Translations under genes and position numbers: made by a program
The notes under the pieces: model-generated
The model's input: only the letters and a program-made list of their open reading frames with translations
What the model was told of the DNA's origin: nothing
Database searches by the model: none
From: Pontibacter ramchanderi
GTDB lineage: Bacteria > Bacteroidota > Bacteroidia > Cytophagales > Hymenobacteraceae
DNA length: 64,000 bases
Reading direction: 5' to 3'
Assembly: GCF_002846395.1 (NCBI RefSeq)
Contig: NZ_PJMU01000003.1
Coordinates: 372,001-436,000, forward strand
Shown here: piece by piece, positions 27,334 through 35,188 of the stretch
How positions within the stretch are numbered: position 1 is the first letter of the stretch
Layout: each line of letters begins with the position of its first letter

Positions 27334-27867
27334 TCAGGAACGGGTTGCAAACTTAGATAAAGTTTCCTGAATACGCAACAAATATTTTTTCTTCAAATAG
27401 TAGGTTTTTACCTCCTGCAGGGCCTCTTCTCTGGTAACTCCATGAAGCTCAGGGTATCGCTGCAAAACCGGCAGGATATCATTTTCCAGTTGAGCCATTG
27501 TGCCGGTGCTCTTCTCTCCTATCTCGTGCAGTTTGGCGGCGTCAAAATCGAACTCCAGCTCCATCAGTTCCTCGTTGATCTCCATCATCTCCATCAGGAA
27601 ATCACCCGGAATCTCGTTTTTGCCGCCCTCTTCCAACAGGCCATGCTGCTGCAGGATGTACTGCATGCGCAGGTCGGCATCGCTCAGGGTGCGGTAGGCA
27701 TTGGTGTTGAGCGTGGAGAGTTCCAGGATCTTCTGCTGCGTGCCCAGATCCTCGTTGGCATAAAAGTCAGGGTGGTACTCGCGGCTCAACTCGTAGTAGC
27801 GGGCTTTTATCGCTTTCTCGTCGGGCAGGAAACTCTCAGGTATATGGTAAAACTCGAAGTAATTCAT
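27334..27867 (-). CDS. hscB: Co-chaperone HscB (Fe-S cluster assembly)
   Basis: A 177-residue J-domain protein. The HPD motif lies at residues 32-34 in SREYHPDFY, and the C-terminal three-helix region that binds IscU covers about 85-175, including the LRMQYILQQHGLL segment typical of HscB. HscB delivers the IscU scaffold to HscA and stimulates its ATPase during Fe-S cluster transfer. No other isc or hsc gene is adjacent. The gene lies just upstream of tRNA-Leu on the same strand. Confidence 0.93.
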   Translation of the reverse strand: MNYFEFYHIPESFLPDEKAIKARYYELSREYHPDFYANEDLGTQQKILELSTLNTNAYRTLSDADLRMQYILQQHGLLEEGGKNEIPGDFLMEMMEINEELMELEFDFDAAKLHEIGEKSTGTMAQLENDILPVLQRYPELHGVTREEALQEVKTYYLKKKYLLRIQETLSKFATRS

Positions 27868-27886
27868 TTTATACAGTGATCAGTTA

Positions 27887-27994
27887 ACAGTTATCAGTAA
27901 ACACCATCAGGTATACGTTGCAAAAGTACAGGAATTGTTGATTGCTGATTGTTAATTATTGATCGGTTGCTGATAGTTGTTTATTGATAACTGT
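27887..27994. repeat. AT-rich inverted repeat in the hscB-monooxygenase gap
   Basis: A 17-base arm at 27887-27903 is complementary to 27978-27994 with one mismatch, around a 74-base centre made of repeated TTGATTG-like words. It lies between two minus-strand genes and abuts the stop of the monooxygenase gene. Confidence 0.75.
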
Positions 27995-28285
27995 CTAAAT
28001 GTTTACGGACACATTAGACCAGGCCTGCGGCTTGTCAGCAAACAGCGCCTTGGTGGCCTTCCATACCTGCCCGAACAGTTCGGAGTCGCGGTAGTTGTTG
28101 AGGTGCTCTTCGGAGTCCCAGAGGCTGTAGGTGCTGTACACGTTGGGGTGGTTGAGGTCCTGCAGCAACTCCACATGGTTACAGCCTTCAAAGGCCCTGA
28201 TCTTGTCTTTGGAATTGCGGAAAATCTCCAGAAAATCGGCGGTCTTCTCTGGCTGAAAGGTCATGCGGACGATGCGAATTAACAT
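27995..28285 (-). CDS. Antibiotic biosynthesis monooxygenase (ABM) fold protein
   Basis: A 96-residue ferredoxin-like dimeric alpha/beta-barrel protein. The start MLIRIVRMTF, the FLEIF helix, CNHVELLQDL, and YSTYSLWDSEEHLNNYRDSEL with the later W are all typical of ABM proteins such as quinol monooxygenases and heme-degrading relatives. It is cytoplasmic. The substrate is unknown. It lies between two gaps that each carry inverted repeats. Confidence 0.88.
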   Translation of the reverse strand: MLIRIVRMTFQPEKTADFLEIFRNSKDKIRAFEGCNHVELLQDLNHPNVYSTYSLWDSEEHLNNYRDSELFGQVWKATKALFADKPQAWSNVSVNI

Positions 28286-28286
28286 A

Positions 28287-28560
28287 TTGAGTGAATGAGT
28301 GAGTTAGTGATTGAGTGAGTTTTTTGATTTTTGAATGAGTGGTTGAGTGAATGAGTGAATCATTGTTTTCTCAATTATTCATTTCAAATATGAACACAAA
28401 GGTATGGCTTACGAGATAAAGTCCAGACCCAATTCTATGCAGAAGTGGTGGAGTGCACCCGCAATTCCCCCATTAATCAGCTATCAAATCAAAAAATTAC
28501 TCAATTAGAAATCACTCATTCACTCAACCATTCAATCACTCAATCAAAAATCACTCAATC
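28287..28560. repeat. Long imperfect inverted repeat of GAGTGAAT-like words
   Basis: The left arm (about 28287-28355) is built from repeated GAGTGAATGAGTG-like words. The right arm (about 28497-28560) is its imperfect reverse complement. The centre is about 140 bases of unique sequence. The transcript could fold into a long hairpin between the SAM hydrolase-like gene and the monooxygenase gene. Confidence 0.75.
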
Positions 28561-28563
28561 AAC

Positions 28564-29340
28564 TCATCCACCCGGATAAAACCGCACGTCTACCTGCGAG
28601 TCGAAGCCGAGGCCGAGCAGTTCGGCGGCGTTGCCTTTGTTGATGCCGATGCAGAGCTGGCCGAGGTGGTTGTAGAGGCAGCAGCAGTCGCCGTCCTCCA
28701 CCTGGGTATAATTCTGGTGAATGCGGCCCACCGTTTCGCGGCCGAAGTGCACGGTATAGGTGCGGCCGTGGGCAATGGTCTCCACACTGTCTTTGGTGAT
28801 GTTGGTGATCAGGTTGCCATAGCGGTCCACATGGATCACGTGCCCTGTTATGGAGTGGTCGTTGAGGCGCAACTGGCGATTGAGCAGCTGCTTGTACGAG
28901 GTGGTTCGCTCGCCCAGCACATCAATGTCGCCACCTTTTGCCAGGAAGAGCGCGGCAGGCGCCAACAGTTCTTTGGCCGGGAAAGGCAGCACTGTTTCGT
29001 CGGTCTGCAGCTCCACCACAATCTCGGCCTGCCCCTCGGTTATGAGCGAAAGCAAACCGTTGTCGGCGAGCAGAAAGTAGTGCCCTTTGTATTTTGCAGC
29101 ATGATATTTGCCCTGTTTACAGCCGTGCGTATCTACGGCGATCAGGTGCACGGTGCCCTCCGGAAATTCCCGGAACACCGAACCGATGACGTACTCGGCC
29201 TGCGGAATGTTGAACGGCTCGATGCCATGCGAAATGTCCACAATCTGGGCCTGAGGCTGCAGCGACAGCATAGCGGCCTTAACGGCAGCCACATAATGGT
29301 CGGTGTAACCAAAGTCGGAGGTGAATGTAATTACAGCCAT
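28564..29340 (-). CDS. SAM hydroxide adenosyltransferase family protein (DUF62)
   Basis: A 258-residue protein of the SAM hydrolase/fluorinase-chlorinase superfamily. The signature ITFTSDFGYTDHYVAAVKA at the start, VDISHGIEPFN, and VDTHGCKQGKYHAA with LLADNGLLSL match the family; the C-terminal domain carries HVDRYGNLITNI. Most bacterial members hydrolyse SAM to adenosine and methionine. I chose ATG 29340 because it starts directly before the conserved first strand; an in-frame ATG at 29385 adds 15 unlike residues. The gene is divergent from ybeZ/phoH. Confidence 0.92.
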   Translation of the reverse strand: MAVITFTSDFGYTDHYVAAVKAAMLSLQPQAQIVDISHGIEPFNIPQAEYVIGSVFREFPEGTVHLIAVDTHGCKQGKYHAAKYKGHYFLLADNGLLSLITEGQAEIVVELQTDETVLPFPAKELLAPAALFLAKGGDIDVLGERTTSYKQLLNRQLRLNDHSITGHVIHVDRYGNLITNITKDSVETIAHGRTYTVHFGRETVGRIHQNYTQVEDGDCCCLYNHLGQLCIGINKGNAAELLGLGFDSQVDVRFYPGG

Positions 29341-29360
29341 AGAGCGAACTATAATTTGTG

Positions 29361-29368
29361 TAGATTTG
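29361..29368 (+). promoter_or_regulatory. -7 element, probable ybeZ/phoH promoter
   Basis: TAGATTTG matches TAnnTTTG in the 97-base gap between divergent genes, 70 bases before the start of the PhoH gene. Confidence 0.45.
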
Positions 29369-29437
29369 TCATCATTGTGTAACAATTTTAGCTAATTTAC
29401 AGAATATATTACCAACGTACTATATAAGCATAAACAT

Positions 29438-30466
29438 TTGGTAGAGAAAACAATAACATTAGAGAACATCTCTCTTATCGATTTTCTGGGGACAGAGAAT
29501 CAGAATATCAAGCAGCTTGCCGCCGCATTTCCGAGCAGCAAGATCATATCCAGAGGTAACGAAATCAAAATTCAGGGGCAGACGCCTGAGATAACCAAAA
29601 TACACGAGATCCTTTCTTCGCTGATCGACCACTATCATAAGTTCGGAAAGATTACGCATAACAGCGTAAATAGATACCTTTCTCCTGATCCTTTTACGGA
29701 GGAGGATGTGATCGTGACATCGCCGGACGTGATCGTGTATGGTAGCAAGGGCGGCATCATCAAAGCCAAGACGCCGAACCAGAAAAAACTGGTGGACCTG
29801 GTGGAGAACCATGACCTGGTGTTTGCGCTGGGTCCTGCTGGTACCGGTAAGACCTATATTTCGGTGGCCATGGCGGTGCGCGCGCTCAAAAACAAGGAGG
29901 TCCGCAAGATCATCATTTCCCGCCCTGTGGTGGAAGCCGGTGAGAACCTGGGCTTTTTGCCGGGCGACATGAAGGAGAAGGTGGACCCGTATCTGCGCCC
30001 GATCTACGACGCCCTGGAGGACATGATCCCGATGGAAAAGCTGAAGTACTATCAGGAAAACAAGATCATCGAGATCGCTCCGCTGGCCTATATGCGTGGC
30101 CGTACCCTGAGCAACGCCTTTGTGTTGCTGGACGAAGCGCAGAACACCACGCCGGCGCAGATCAAGATGTTTTTGACCCGTATGGGCCCTACTTCCAAGG
30201 TGATGATCAACGGTGACCGCTCGCAGATTGACCTGCCGCGTCACCAGCGCTCTGGCCTCATGGACGCCCTCCATACCTTGCGCGACGTGAAAGGCATTGG
30301 TTTTATAGAGATGCAGCCTGAGGACGTGATGCGCCACCGTTTGGTGCGCGACATCGTTGACGCTTATTCCAAAGCCGACGACGAGCGCCTGGCTGCCCGA
30401 CTGGAAGCTGAAGCCGCCGAAGAAGGCAAGCCTGTAGCGGTAAACGGTCGCAAAAAGAAGGTATAG
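29438..30466 (+). CDS. ybeZ: PhoH family ATPase, YbeZ-like
   Basis: A 342-residue protein. It has a KH-like N-terminal region and a P-loop ATPase with Walker A GPAGTGKT at residues 132-139, LGFLPGDMKEKVDPYLRP split across the core, and a Walker B with VLLDEAQNTT. It is collinear with E. coli YbeZ, which acts with YbeY in rRNA processing and RNA helicase function. The only good start is TTG at 29438 (the reading begins TTG-GTA-GAG); no in-frame ATG is near. It begins a run of three genes (PhoH, GNAT, ComEC) with gaps of 21 and -1 bases. Confidence 0.92.
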   Translation: MVEKTITLENISLIDFLGTENQNIKQLAAAFPSSKIISRGNEIKIQGQTPEITKIHEILSSLIDHYHKFGKITHNSVNRYLSPDPFTEEDVIVTSPDVIVYGSKGGIIKAKTPNQKKLVDLVENHDLVFALGPAGTGKTYISVAMAVRALKNKEVRKIIISRPVVEAGENLGFLPGDMKEKVDPYLRPIYDALEDMIPMEKLKYYQENKIIEIAPLAYMRGRTLSNAFVLLDEAQNTTPAQIKMFLTRMGPTSKVMINGDRSQIDLPRHQRSGLMDALHTLRDVKGIGFIEMQPEDVMRHRLVRDIVDAYSKADDERLAARLEAEAAEEGKPVAVNGRKKKV

Positions 30467-30487
30467 CAGCTGATCGGATAACAGAAG

Positions 30488-30916
30488 ATGATTGACGTAA
30501 TACGTGTTGAGCGCGAGCAGGATCGATCTGCCGCGTTCAGCATACGTGAGCAGGTTTTTGTAGAGGAGCAGCAGGTACCCCGCGAGGCCGAGCGTGACGA
30601 GTTTGAATTGACGGCCCGCCACTACCTGGCTACTTGCGACGGTGTCCCTTGTGGCGCCGCCCGCTGGCGCCAGACCGAACAAGGTATAAAGCTGGAGCGC
30701 TTTGCCGTATTGGCCGACTACCGCAACCGCCAGGTAGGTGCCGCGCTGTTACAGGCTGTTCTGCAGGACGTGCAGGCCAACCATGCCAGCAGCAAGGTAT
30801 ACCTGAATGCGCAGTTACCGGCTGTTAACTTCTACAAGCGCCATGGCTTCGTGGCCGAAGGCGACATGTTCACCGAGTGCGACATACAGCACTACAAAAT
30901 GGTGTATAAGGGCTGA
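30488..30916 (+). CDS. GNAT family N-acetyltransferase
   Basis: A 142-residue single-domain acetyltransferase, similar in layout to ElaA/YitI proteins. The acetyl-CoA loop is seen as VLADYRNRQVGAALL (Q/RxxGxA type), and the C-terminal strand as NFYKRHGF. The substrate is unknown. Its TGA overlaps the ATG of comEC by one base (TGATG), so translation is coupled. Confidence 0.9.
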   Translation: MIDVIRVEREQDRSAAFSIREQVFVEEQQVPREAERDEFELTARHYLATCDGVPCGAARWRQTEQGIKLERFAVLADYRNRQVGAALLQAVLQDVQANHASSKVYLNAQLPAVNFYKRHGFVAEGDMFTECDIQHYKMVYKG

Positions 30917-33021
30917 TGAAACGGTGGGCACCCTACCCGTTTGTCCGTATTGTCCTAAGCTTTATAGCAGGTATAGCCGTGTACCTGTATACAGGCAAAG
31001 AGTTCAGGTATAGCCCAGAGCTCTTTGCCTTTTTTGTTGCCTTGTACCTGGTGCTATACCTTGTTTCGCGCCGCATGAAGTCTGTAGAGGCCAACACCCT
31101 GGCAGGTATAGCCGGGCTTTTGTGTTTTGCGGCTGGCGGCATGTGGGTAACGCATCAGCATACCGAATCGCACCAGGCCAATCACCTCGGTCGGCTTCCT
31201 TCCTCTCCTGCTTATTACATGGGTACTGTAAACGACTACGTGGTGCAGAAACCCGGCTACCAGAGCACGGTGCTGCAGGTAGAGCAGGTACAGGTAAATG
31301 GGCAGTGGCAATCAGCGACGGGAAAGGTGCAGCTCTCCGTCCCCCACGACTCGAACCGCGAATACGAACTAGGCTATGGTGACAGGTTGCTGGTGAAAGG
31401 TGCACCTCTGCCCGTTGCGCCTCCCTCCAACCCAAACCAGTTCGACTACAGGGCTTTTCTGGAGAACAAGCAGATCCACCACCGCCATTTCCTGCAGGCG
31501 CACCAGTACCAAAAATTGGACACTGACCCGTCTAATCCGGTGCTGTACTTCAGCATTTACCTGCGCCGTCAGCTCGATGCTTTACTGAAGGCTTCTGTCG
31601 ACGAACGACGGGAATACGGCATCTCTTCAGCTTTGATACTGGGTGTGAAAGACGAACTCGACAACTCCATCCGCGATGCTTATGCCCAGACCGGCACCAT
31701 GCACGTGCTCGCCGTGTCGGGTCTGCATGTCGGGTTGATCTACGGCATACTGGCCTTGCTCCTGGCCAGCTTCAAGAAAACTGCCAGACAGCGTACAGTG
31801 TATGCCACCGTTATACTGGGCGTACTCTGGCTTTATGCCTTTATCACGGGTCTTTCGCCATCCGTGCTTCGGGCCGCCTTTATGTTCAGCCTGATCACGG
31901 TGGCGGTAGTTTCCAGGCGGCAGCACAACATTTACAATACCCTTTCCATCGCTGCCTTCGCATTGCTGTGGTATAATCCTTACTTCCTGCTAGAGGTCAG
32001 TTTTCAGCTTTCTTTCCTGGCGCTGCTCGGCATCGTATACCTGCAGCCCCGCTTCTACCGCCTCCTCACATTCGACAACAGACTGCTCGACAAAGGCTGG
32101 GCACTTTTCACCGCTTCTCTGGCAGCGCAACTGGCTACTTTCCCGCTGGGTCTGTATTATTTCCACCAATTCCCGGTCTACTTTTGGCTGGCCAACTTGC
32201 TCGTGGTGCCTGCGGCTACGTTTGTGCTCTATTCGGGTGTGGCCGCCTTGTTTTTCTCCTGGGTACCGTTGCTCAACACCGTGCTGTTTAAAATTCATTT
32301 TGCTATTACCTGGTGCATGAACGAATTCAACCTGCTGGTAAACCAACTGCCCCAGGCTGTGATTAACGGCATTGATATCAGCGTTTCCCAAACCTGGTTG
32401 CTCTATACCTTGCTGCTACTGTTCATCCTGTTCTTCGCCTACAAAGAGCTGCGCTATTTCGCCGCGGCCACAGCTGTTGTAGCCGTGCTGGCGGTACAGG
32501 AGATCAGGGAGATGTCCGAGCAGCGCGTCCAACGCAGCCTGGTCGTTTACAACCTCCGCAACGCCACTGCTTTCAGTTTTCTGCAGGGTCGCCAGGCCAC
32601 TGTTGTGAGCAACCAGGCCCTGGCGCTACAAAATTACACCTTCAACATACAGCCCTATCTGTGGCACAAAGGCGTACCGCAAGCCAGTGTCTATACCCTG
32701 GTCGATACCCCGCCATCAGGTATCAGCCACGCCCTGTTGCCCGATAGTAACAGCTTGTATGTTTGGCAAGGCAAGCGCATGCTGGTAGTCTCTAAACCTA
32801 TTAAGATACAGCCGATGCCAGATTTTGAAGTGGATTACCTGCTGCTCACCCAGAATGTGCGCATAAAGCCCGCGGAGCTTCAGCCTTTCTGGTTTAAGCA
32901 TTTGGTGCTTGATGCATCCAATGCACCCTGGTACCTGCAGCGGTTGAAGCCACAACTAGCAGAGGCAGGTATAGGCTATTATGATATAACCGAGCAAGGG
33001 GCGTTGGTGGTGGAATTGTAG
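30916..33021 (+). CDS. comEC: ComEC/Rec2 DNA uptake channel protein
   Basis: A 701-residue inner membrane protein. The N-terminal membrane and OB-fold region covers about 1-195. The competence domain begins with the signature LILGVKDELD, then HVLAVSGLHVGL at about residue 265, followed by many membrane helices to about 525. The last 170 residues resemble the shortened beta-lactamase-like end seen in Bacteroidota ComEC proteins and lack clear HxHxDH metal ligands. ComEC carries single-stranded DNA across the inner membrane in natural transformation. Third gene of the run with ybeZ. Confidence 0.92.
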   Translation: MKRWAPYPFVRIVLSFIAGIAVYLYTGKEFRYSPELFAFFVALYLVLYLVSRRMKSVEANTLAGIAGLLCFAAGGMWVTHQHTESHQANHLGRLPSSPAYYMGTVNDYVVQKPGYQSTVLQVEQVQVNGQWQSATGKVQLSVPHDSNREYELGYGDRLLVKGAPLPVAPPSNPNQFDYRAFLENKQIHHRHFLQAHQYQKLDTDPSNPVLYFSIYLRRQLDALLKASVDERREYGISSALILGVKDELDNSIRDAYAQTGTMHVLAVSGLHVGLIYGILALLLASFKKTARQRTVYATVILGVLWLYAFITGLSPSVLRAAFMFSLITVAVVSRRQHNIYNTLSIAAFALLWYNPYFLLEVSFQLSFLALLGIVYLQPRFYRLLTFDNRLLDKGWALFTASLAAQLATFPLGLYYFHQFPVYFWLANLLVVPAATFVLYSGVAALFFSWVPLLNTVLFKIHFAITWCMNEFNLLVNQLPQAVINGIDISVSQTWLLYTLLLLFILFFAYKELRYFAAATAVVAVLAVQEIREMSEQRVQRSLVVYNLRNATAFSFLQGRQATVVSNQALALQNYTFNIQPYLWHKGVPQASVYTLVDTPPSGISHALLPDSNSLYVWQGKRMLVVSKPIKIQPMPDFEVDYLLLTQNVRIKPAELQPFWFKHLVLDASNAPWYLQRLKPQLAEAGIGYYDITEQGALVVEL

Positions 33022-33300
33022 CGCTTAGCTAAAGTTTGTACACATTGCCTGCTCATGTCTGTGCTCAGCTGATATCCTTGACTCTCACCAAGAAGCAAGT
33101 TGGGAAACAATTGACATCCTACTGTCTCCTTCCTTTTCGTGCCTTTACCCCAGGGAAACTTTGGCATCTACCTATCCTAAGGTATAACTGCGTGGGTTAA
33201 TCTCGTGCATGATTAACCTGCCCCTCCCGAGAGGGGAATCTCTGCTGCTGCCATATTTCAGGTATTGGCTATATAGTACTGTATACCTTTGCACAATTGA
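33022..33300. other. Gap with GC-rich and AGGTATA-containing sequence, no gene
   Basis: Spacer after comEC. It holds C-rich palindromic words such as CCCCTCCCGAGAGGGG near 33222 and two AGGTATA/TATACCT motifs, and leads into the dispersed repeat copy at 33301. Short open frames here lie in repeat sequence and are not supported as genes. Confidence 0.5.
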
Positions 33301-33693
33301 CATCCCCCTGCCCCCTTCAAAGGGGGACTTCTATTCCTACTATTCGAAATGTATAAGCATTGTGGCACGCACCACTGGCAAGTATATGCATTGTAGAATC
33401 TGCTACAGTTCACTGGCAGGTATAGCAAGGTAACTTGCCCCGCTGGCAATGAAACAGATCACCTCAGCCAGGTGTACTTTTCGGCGCTCCACTATTGGGG
33501 GTGAAGCCCCCCTGTCAAGAGCGTTCAGCGAGTGGGGGTAGGGGCCCTCGATTTGTGTCAAGGAAAAAAGTGAGTGCCCGCCGCACAGGCGAAGCTATAG
33601 AATAAGTCAGGTTGCAAACAGCAAAAGCTGTAGCTATACCTGGGTCAGAAGCCCTCACTCTACGAGACACGAGCGAATACGCCCGCGCCATGA
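33301..33693. repeat. Dispersed intergenic repeat, copy A
   Basis: A non-coding block of about 390 bases related to 39775-40200 and, in part, 63887-64000. Shared words in order: GGGGGACTT, TTCGAAA-GTATAAGCA, ACTGGCAGGTATAGCAAGG, GAGCGTTCAGCGAGTGGGGG, GGGGCCCTCGATTT, TGTCAAG-AAAAA, AAGCTATA, and CACGAGCGAA near the end. It contains several short inverted repeats, e.g. CCCCCTTCAAAGGGGG. It sits in the gap between comEC and the amidohydrolase gene. Confidence 0.85.
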
Positions 33694-33727
33694 AAACAAA
33701 AAACGCCGCCTCAAGCGGGCAGCGTTC
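33693..33727 (-). terminator. Intrinsic terminator of the amidohydrolase operon
   Basis: On the minus strand AACGCTGCC pairs with GGCGGCGTT (one G-U) across an 8-base loop, followed by a U-rich tail. Confidence 0.75.
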
Positions 33728-33754
33728 TTTCGTTTAAGGTGAGTATGTAGTATT

Positions 33755-35089
33755 CTAATTCTGTGCTTTAGGCCCTTCGGCCTGCTTCGGCTGCTCAGCC
33801 TGGTACTTGCCGTTGAACTTCTCGTAGAGGTACTTCTGCTTGTCGTTCAAATCGATCTGGCGGCCCTGGATGAAAGCATGGGTAACGTTGTTGGTGCGCA
33901 TGTCCAGGATGTCGCCGGCGGATACCACGATGGTGGCGTCCTTGCCTACCTCAACCGAACCAACCTCTTTGTCTACACCCAGGATCTTGGCCGTGTTGAG
34001 CGTGATGGCCGCCAGCGCCTGCTCCTTGTCCAGACCGTGGGCTACGGCTGTGCCGGCAATAAACGGCAGGTTACGGATACCGTGCGTGCTCAGGTCGTAG
34101 TCCAGCGCGAAAGGAATGCCGGCCTGCTGCAACAGGTAAGGCGTTTTGTAAGGCATGTCCACATCTTCGTCGGAACGAGACGGCAATGCGTGCACACCAG
34201 AGTAGATCACGGCAATGTTGTTCGCTTTCAGGAAATCGGCTACGGCTACCGCGTCGCGGGCGCCCACCACCACGATGTCCTTCACGCCATGCTGCTTCAC
34301 GAAGTTCACTCCTTCAATGATCTCCTTCCCATAGTTAGCGTGCAGGTATAGCTTTTTGGATCCGTCGAACAGACCGGTTAGTGAAGTCAGTTTCAGGTTC
34401 TCTTTCTCGTTCTTGGCCTGCTTGTACACTGCAGCGTCGCGCAGCAACTGACCAAGCTCTGTGATGGCCTGCTCACGATCCTGCCCCATGCTGGCCATGC
34501 GCGGATTAGCTGCCATACCGGTGTTAATGATCATGTTCGGCCAGCTCAGGTGAATCCCCACGTCGGCCTTCACGATGGCGTCTTCCCAGTTCCAGGCATC
34601 CAGCTGCACCACCGACGACGAGCCGGAAATGGTACCGCCCACTGGTGTGACCTGCGTCATCAAAACGCCATTGGCACGTATGGTCGGCGCAATATCAGAG
34701 TCGGTGTTATAGGCTACTACGGCACGCACGTTCGGGTTGAACTGCCCCACTTCACGCATATCCAGGGTGGCGCGTACACTTTCAATCTCGTTCAGACCCA
34801 ACTGAGAGTTCGGCTGTATGAGGCCCGGGTAAATGTGCTGGCCGGTCACGTCGATCACCTCGTGCCCGTTGCGGTTGGCACCGTTCACCGGACCCGCATA
34901 CGTGATCTTGCCATTATCGAACCCAACGGCGGCATTTTCTACCACTTTGCCATTCCCTACGTGCAGGGTGGCGCCTGTCAGCAACACAGGCTTGCTTTGC
35001 TTTGGAGCCGGCACGGGCACCTGCGCGAAGGCAGGCACGCTCAGCAGCAGCGCAGCGAAAGCTGAAATATATCTCTTGTGAATTTTCAT
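33755..35089 (-). CDS. Exported amidohydrolase-like protein lacking the metal HxH motif
   Basis: A 444-residue exported protein (signal peptide to about residue 22, AFA-Q). It has the amidohydrolase fold: an N-terminal beta sandwich, HIYPGLI at residues 86-91, and the typical C-terminal NTAKILGVDKEVGSVEVGKDATIVV. After YPGLI the metal-binding HxH is replaced by QPNS, and no later HxD-type metal site is obvious. It is therefore probably an inactive relative, perhaps structural or peptide-binding. It is in an operon with the 1008-residue amidohydrolase upstream, 99 bases away. Confidence 0.85.
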   Translation of the reverse strand: MKIHKRYISAFAALLLSVPAFAQVPVPAPKQSKPVLLTGATLHVGNGKVVENAAVGFDNGKITYAGPVNGANRNGHEVIDVTGQHIYPGLIQPNSQLGLNEIESVRATLDMREVGQFNPNVRAVVAYNTDSDIAPTIRANGVLMTQVTPVGGTISGSSSVVQLDAWNWEDAIVKADVGIHLSWPNMIINTGMAANPRMASMGQDREQAITELGQLLRDAAVYKQAKNEKENLKLTSLTGLFDGSKKLYLHANYGKEIIEGVNFVKQHGVKDIVVVGARDAVAVADFLKANNIAVIYSGVHALPSRSDEDVDMPYKTPYLLQQAGIPFALDYDLSTHGIRNLPFIAGTAVAHGLDKEQALAAITLNTAKILGVDKEVGSVEVGKDATIVVSAGDILDMRTNNVTHAFIQGRQIDLNDKQKYLYEKFNGKYQAEQPKQAEGPKAQN

Positions 35090-35115
35090 CTTTTACATTG
35101 TTGAATGATTTGATT

Positions 35116-35180
35116 GTTGATTGCTTATTGCTGATTGTTTTATTCTTTAGTAGATCAACAATTAACAATAATCAATTAAC
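35116..35180. repeat. AT-rich inverted repeat between the two amidohydrolase genes
   Basis: 24-base arms at 35116-35139 and 35157-35180 are complementary with about four mismatches and are built from TTGATTG-like words. They fill the 99-base gap inside a minus-strand operon, so the mRNA would carry a hairpin there. Confidence 0.7.
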
Positions 35181-35188
35181 TATTTTTT

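Noticed and set aside
29459-30682. 407-codon open frame on the minus strand
   Set aside because: Antisense to ybeZ and the GNAT gene, with no recognisable domain.
33209-33433. 74-codon open frame in the comEC downstream gap
   Set aside because: It lies in the dispersed repeat and shows no protein-like composition.
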